Positions 63,918 to 64,000 of a stretch of 64,000 bases of DNA are shown piece after piece. The notes under the pieces are model-generated. The model was not told the origin of the DNA and searched no databases. It saw only the letters and a list, made by a program, of their open reading frames with translations. The first letter of the stretch is position 1; each line of letters begins with the position of its first letter. Made by a program: the position numbers and the translations under genes. The stretch is taken from the NCBI RefSeq assembly GCF_003369915.1, contig NW_022881603.1, forward strand, positions 36,727,124 to 36,791,123, in the 5' to 3' direction. The stretch is from Drosophila miranda (Eukaryota; Arthropoda; Insecta; Diptera; Drosophilidae).

Positions 63918-64000
63918 TTTTACTTTCTGTTGAGTGCGGCGGGTGGTGGAGTGTGTGGCTGAGCGTAAGGGTGGGATGATAACACTTCAGGAGATTTCGT

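Overview
The window is Drosophila nuclear DNA, most likely from the obscura group. Three host loci are recognisable: a Toll-family receptor (Toll-3/Toll-4-like), the cbc (Clp1)-cid (CENP-A) divergent gene pair, and bbc (choline/ethanolamine phosphotransferase). The cbc-cid-bbc order is that of D. melanogaster chromosome 2R (Muller C). About two thirds of the window is transposable elements: DINE-1/Helentron-type repeats starting TATACCCGATACTC and ending in a hairpin plus CCCCCTCGTT, BEL and copia LTR elements, and five kinds of LINE.

Layout: 1-2.4 kb, an RNase-H-bearing LINE remnant broken by DINE-1. 4.0-13.4 kb, a minus-strand Toll-like gene with two frameshifts, split in-frame by a 6.3 kb BEL element. 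13.5-14.6 kb, DINE-1. 15.0-33.6 kb, three tandem units of [cbc 5' part - cid - about 90-bp repeats - flank - 5' DINE-1]. Unit 1 has the longest cbc (itself broken) and an intact cid. Unit 2 has a truncated cbc and an intact but substituted cid, separated by a 4.8 kb Jockey-type LINE. Unit 3 has a truncated cbc and a pseudogenised cid, separated by a 5.5 kb RNase-H LINE in the opposite orientation. 33.6-37.5 kb, DINE-1 split by a LINE with a CCTAA tail. 38.0-63.9 kb, bbc on the minus strand. Its 16.5 kb first intron holds an R1-type LINE, a collapsed DINE-1, a putative nested plus-strand 33-codon gene, and a copia element that itself contains an apparently intact CR1 LINE.

Inference: a single join between DINE-1 and cbc exon 2 created the cid repeat unit, which was amplified to three and then hit by different LINEs at the same short target in each extra unit's cbc/cid intergenic region. 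bbc looks intact (417 aa) and carries three interchangeable 132-bp exons. TE density, broken Toll and cbc, and amplification of a centromere gene on Muller C would suit a degenerating neo-Y such as that of D. miranda, but the sequence alone does not prove this. All identifications rest on reading the sequence; no database was searched.
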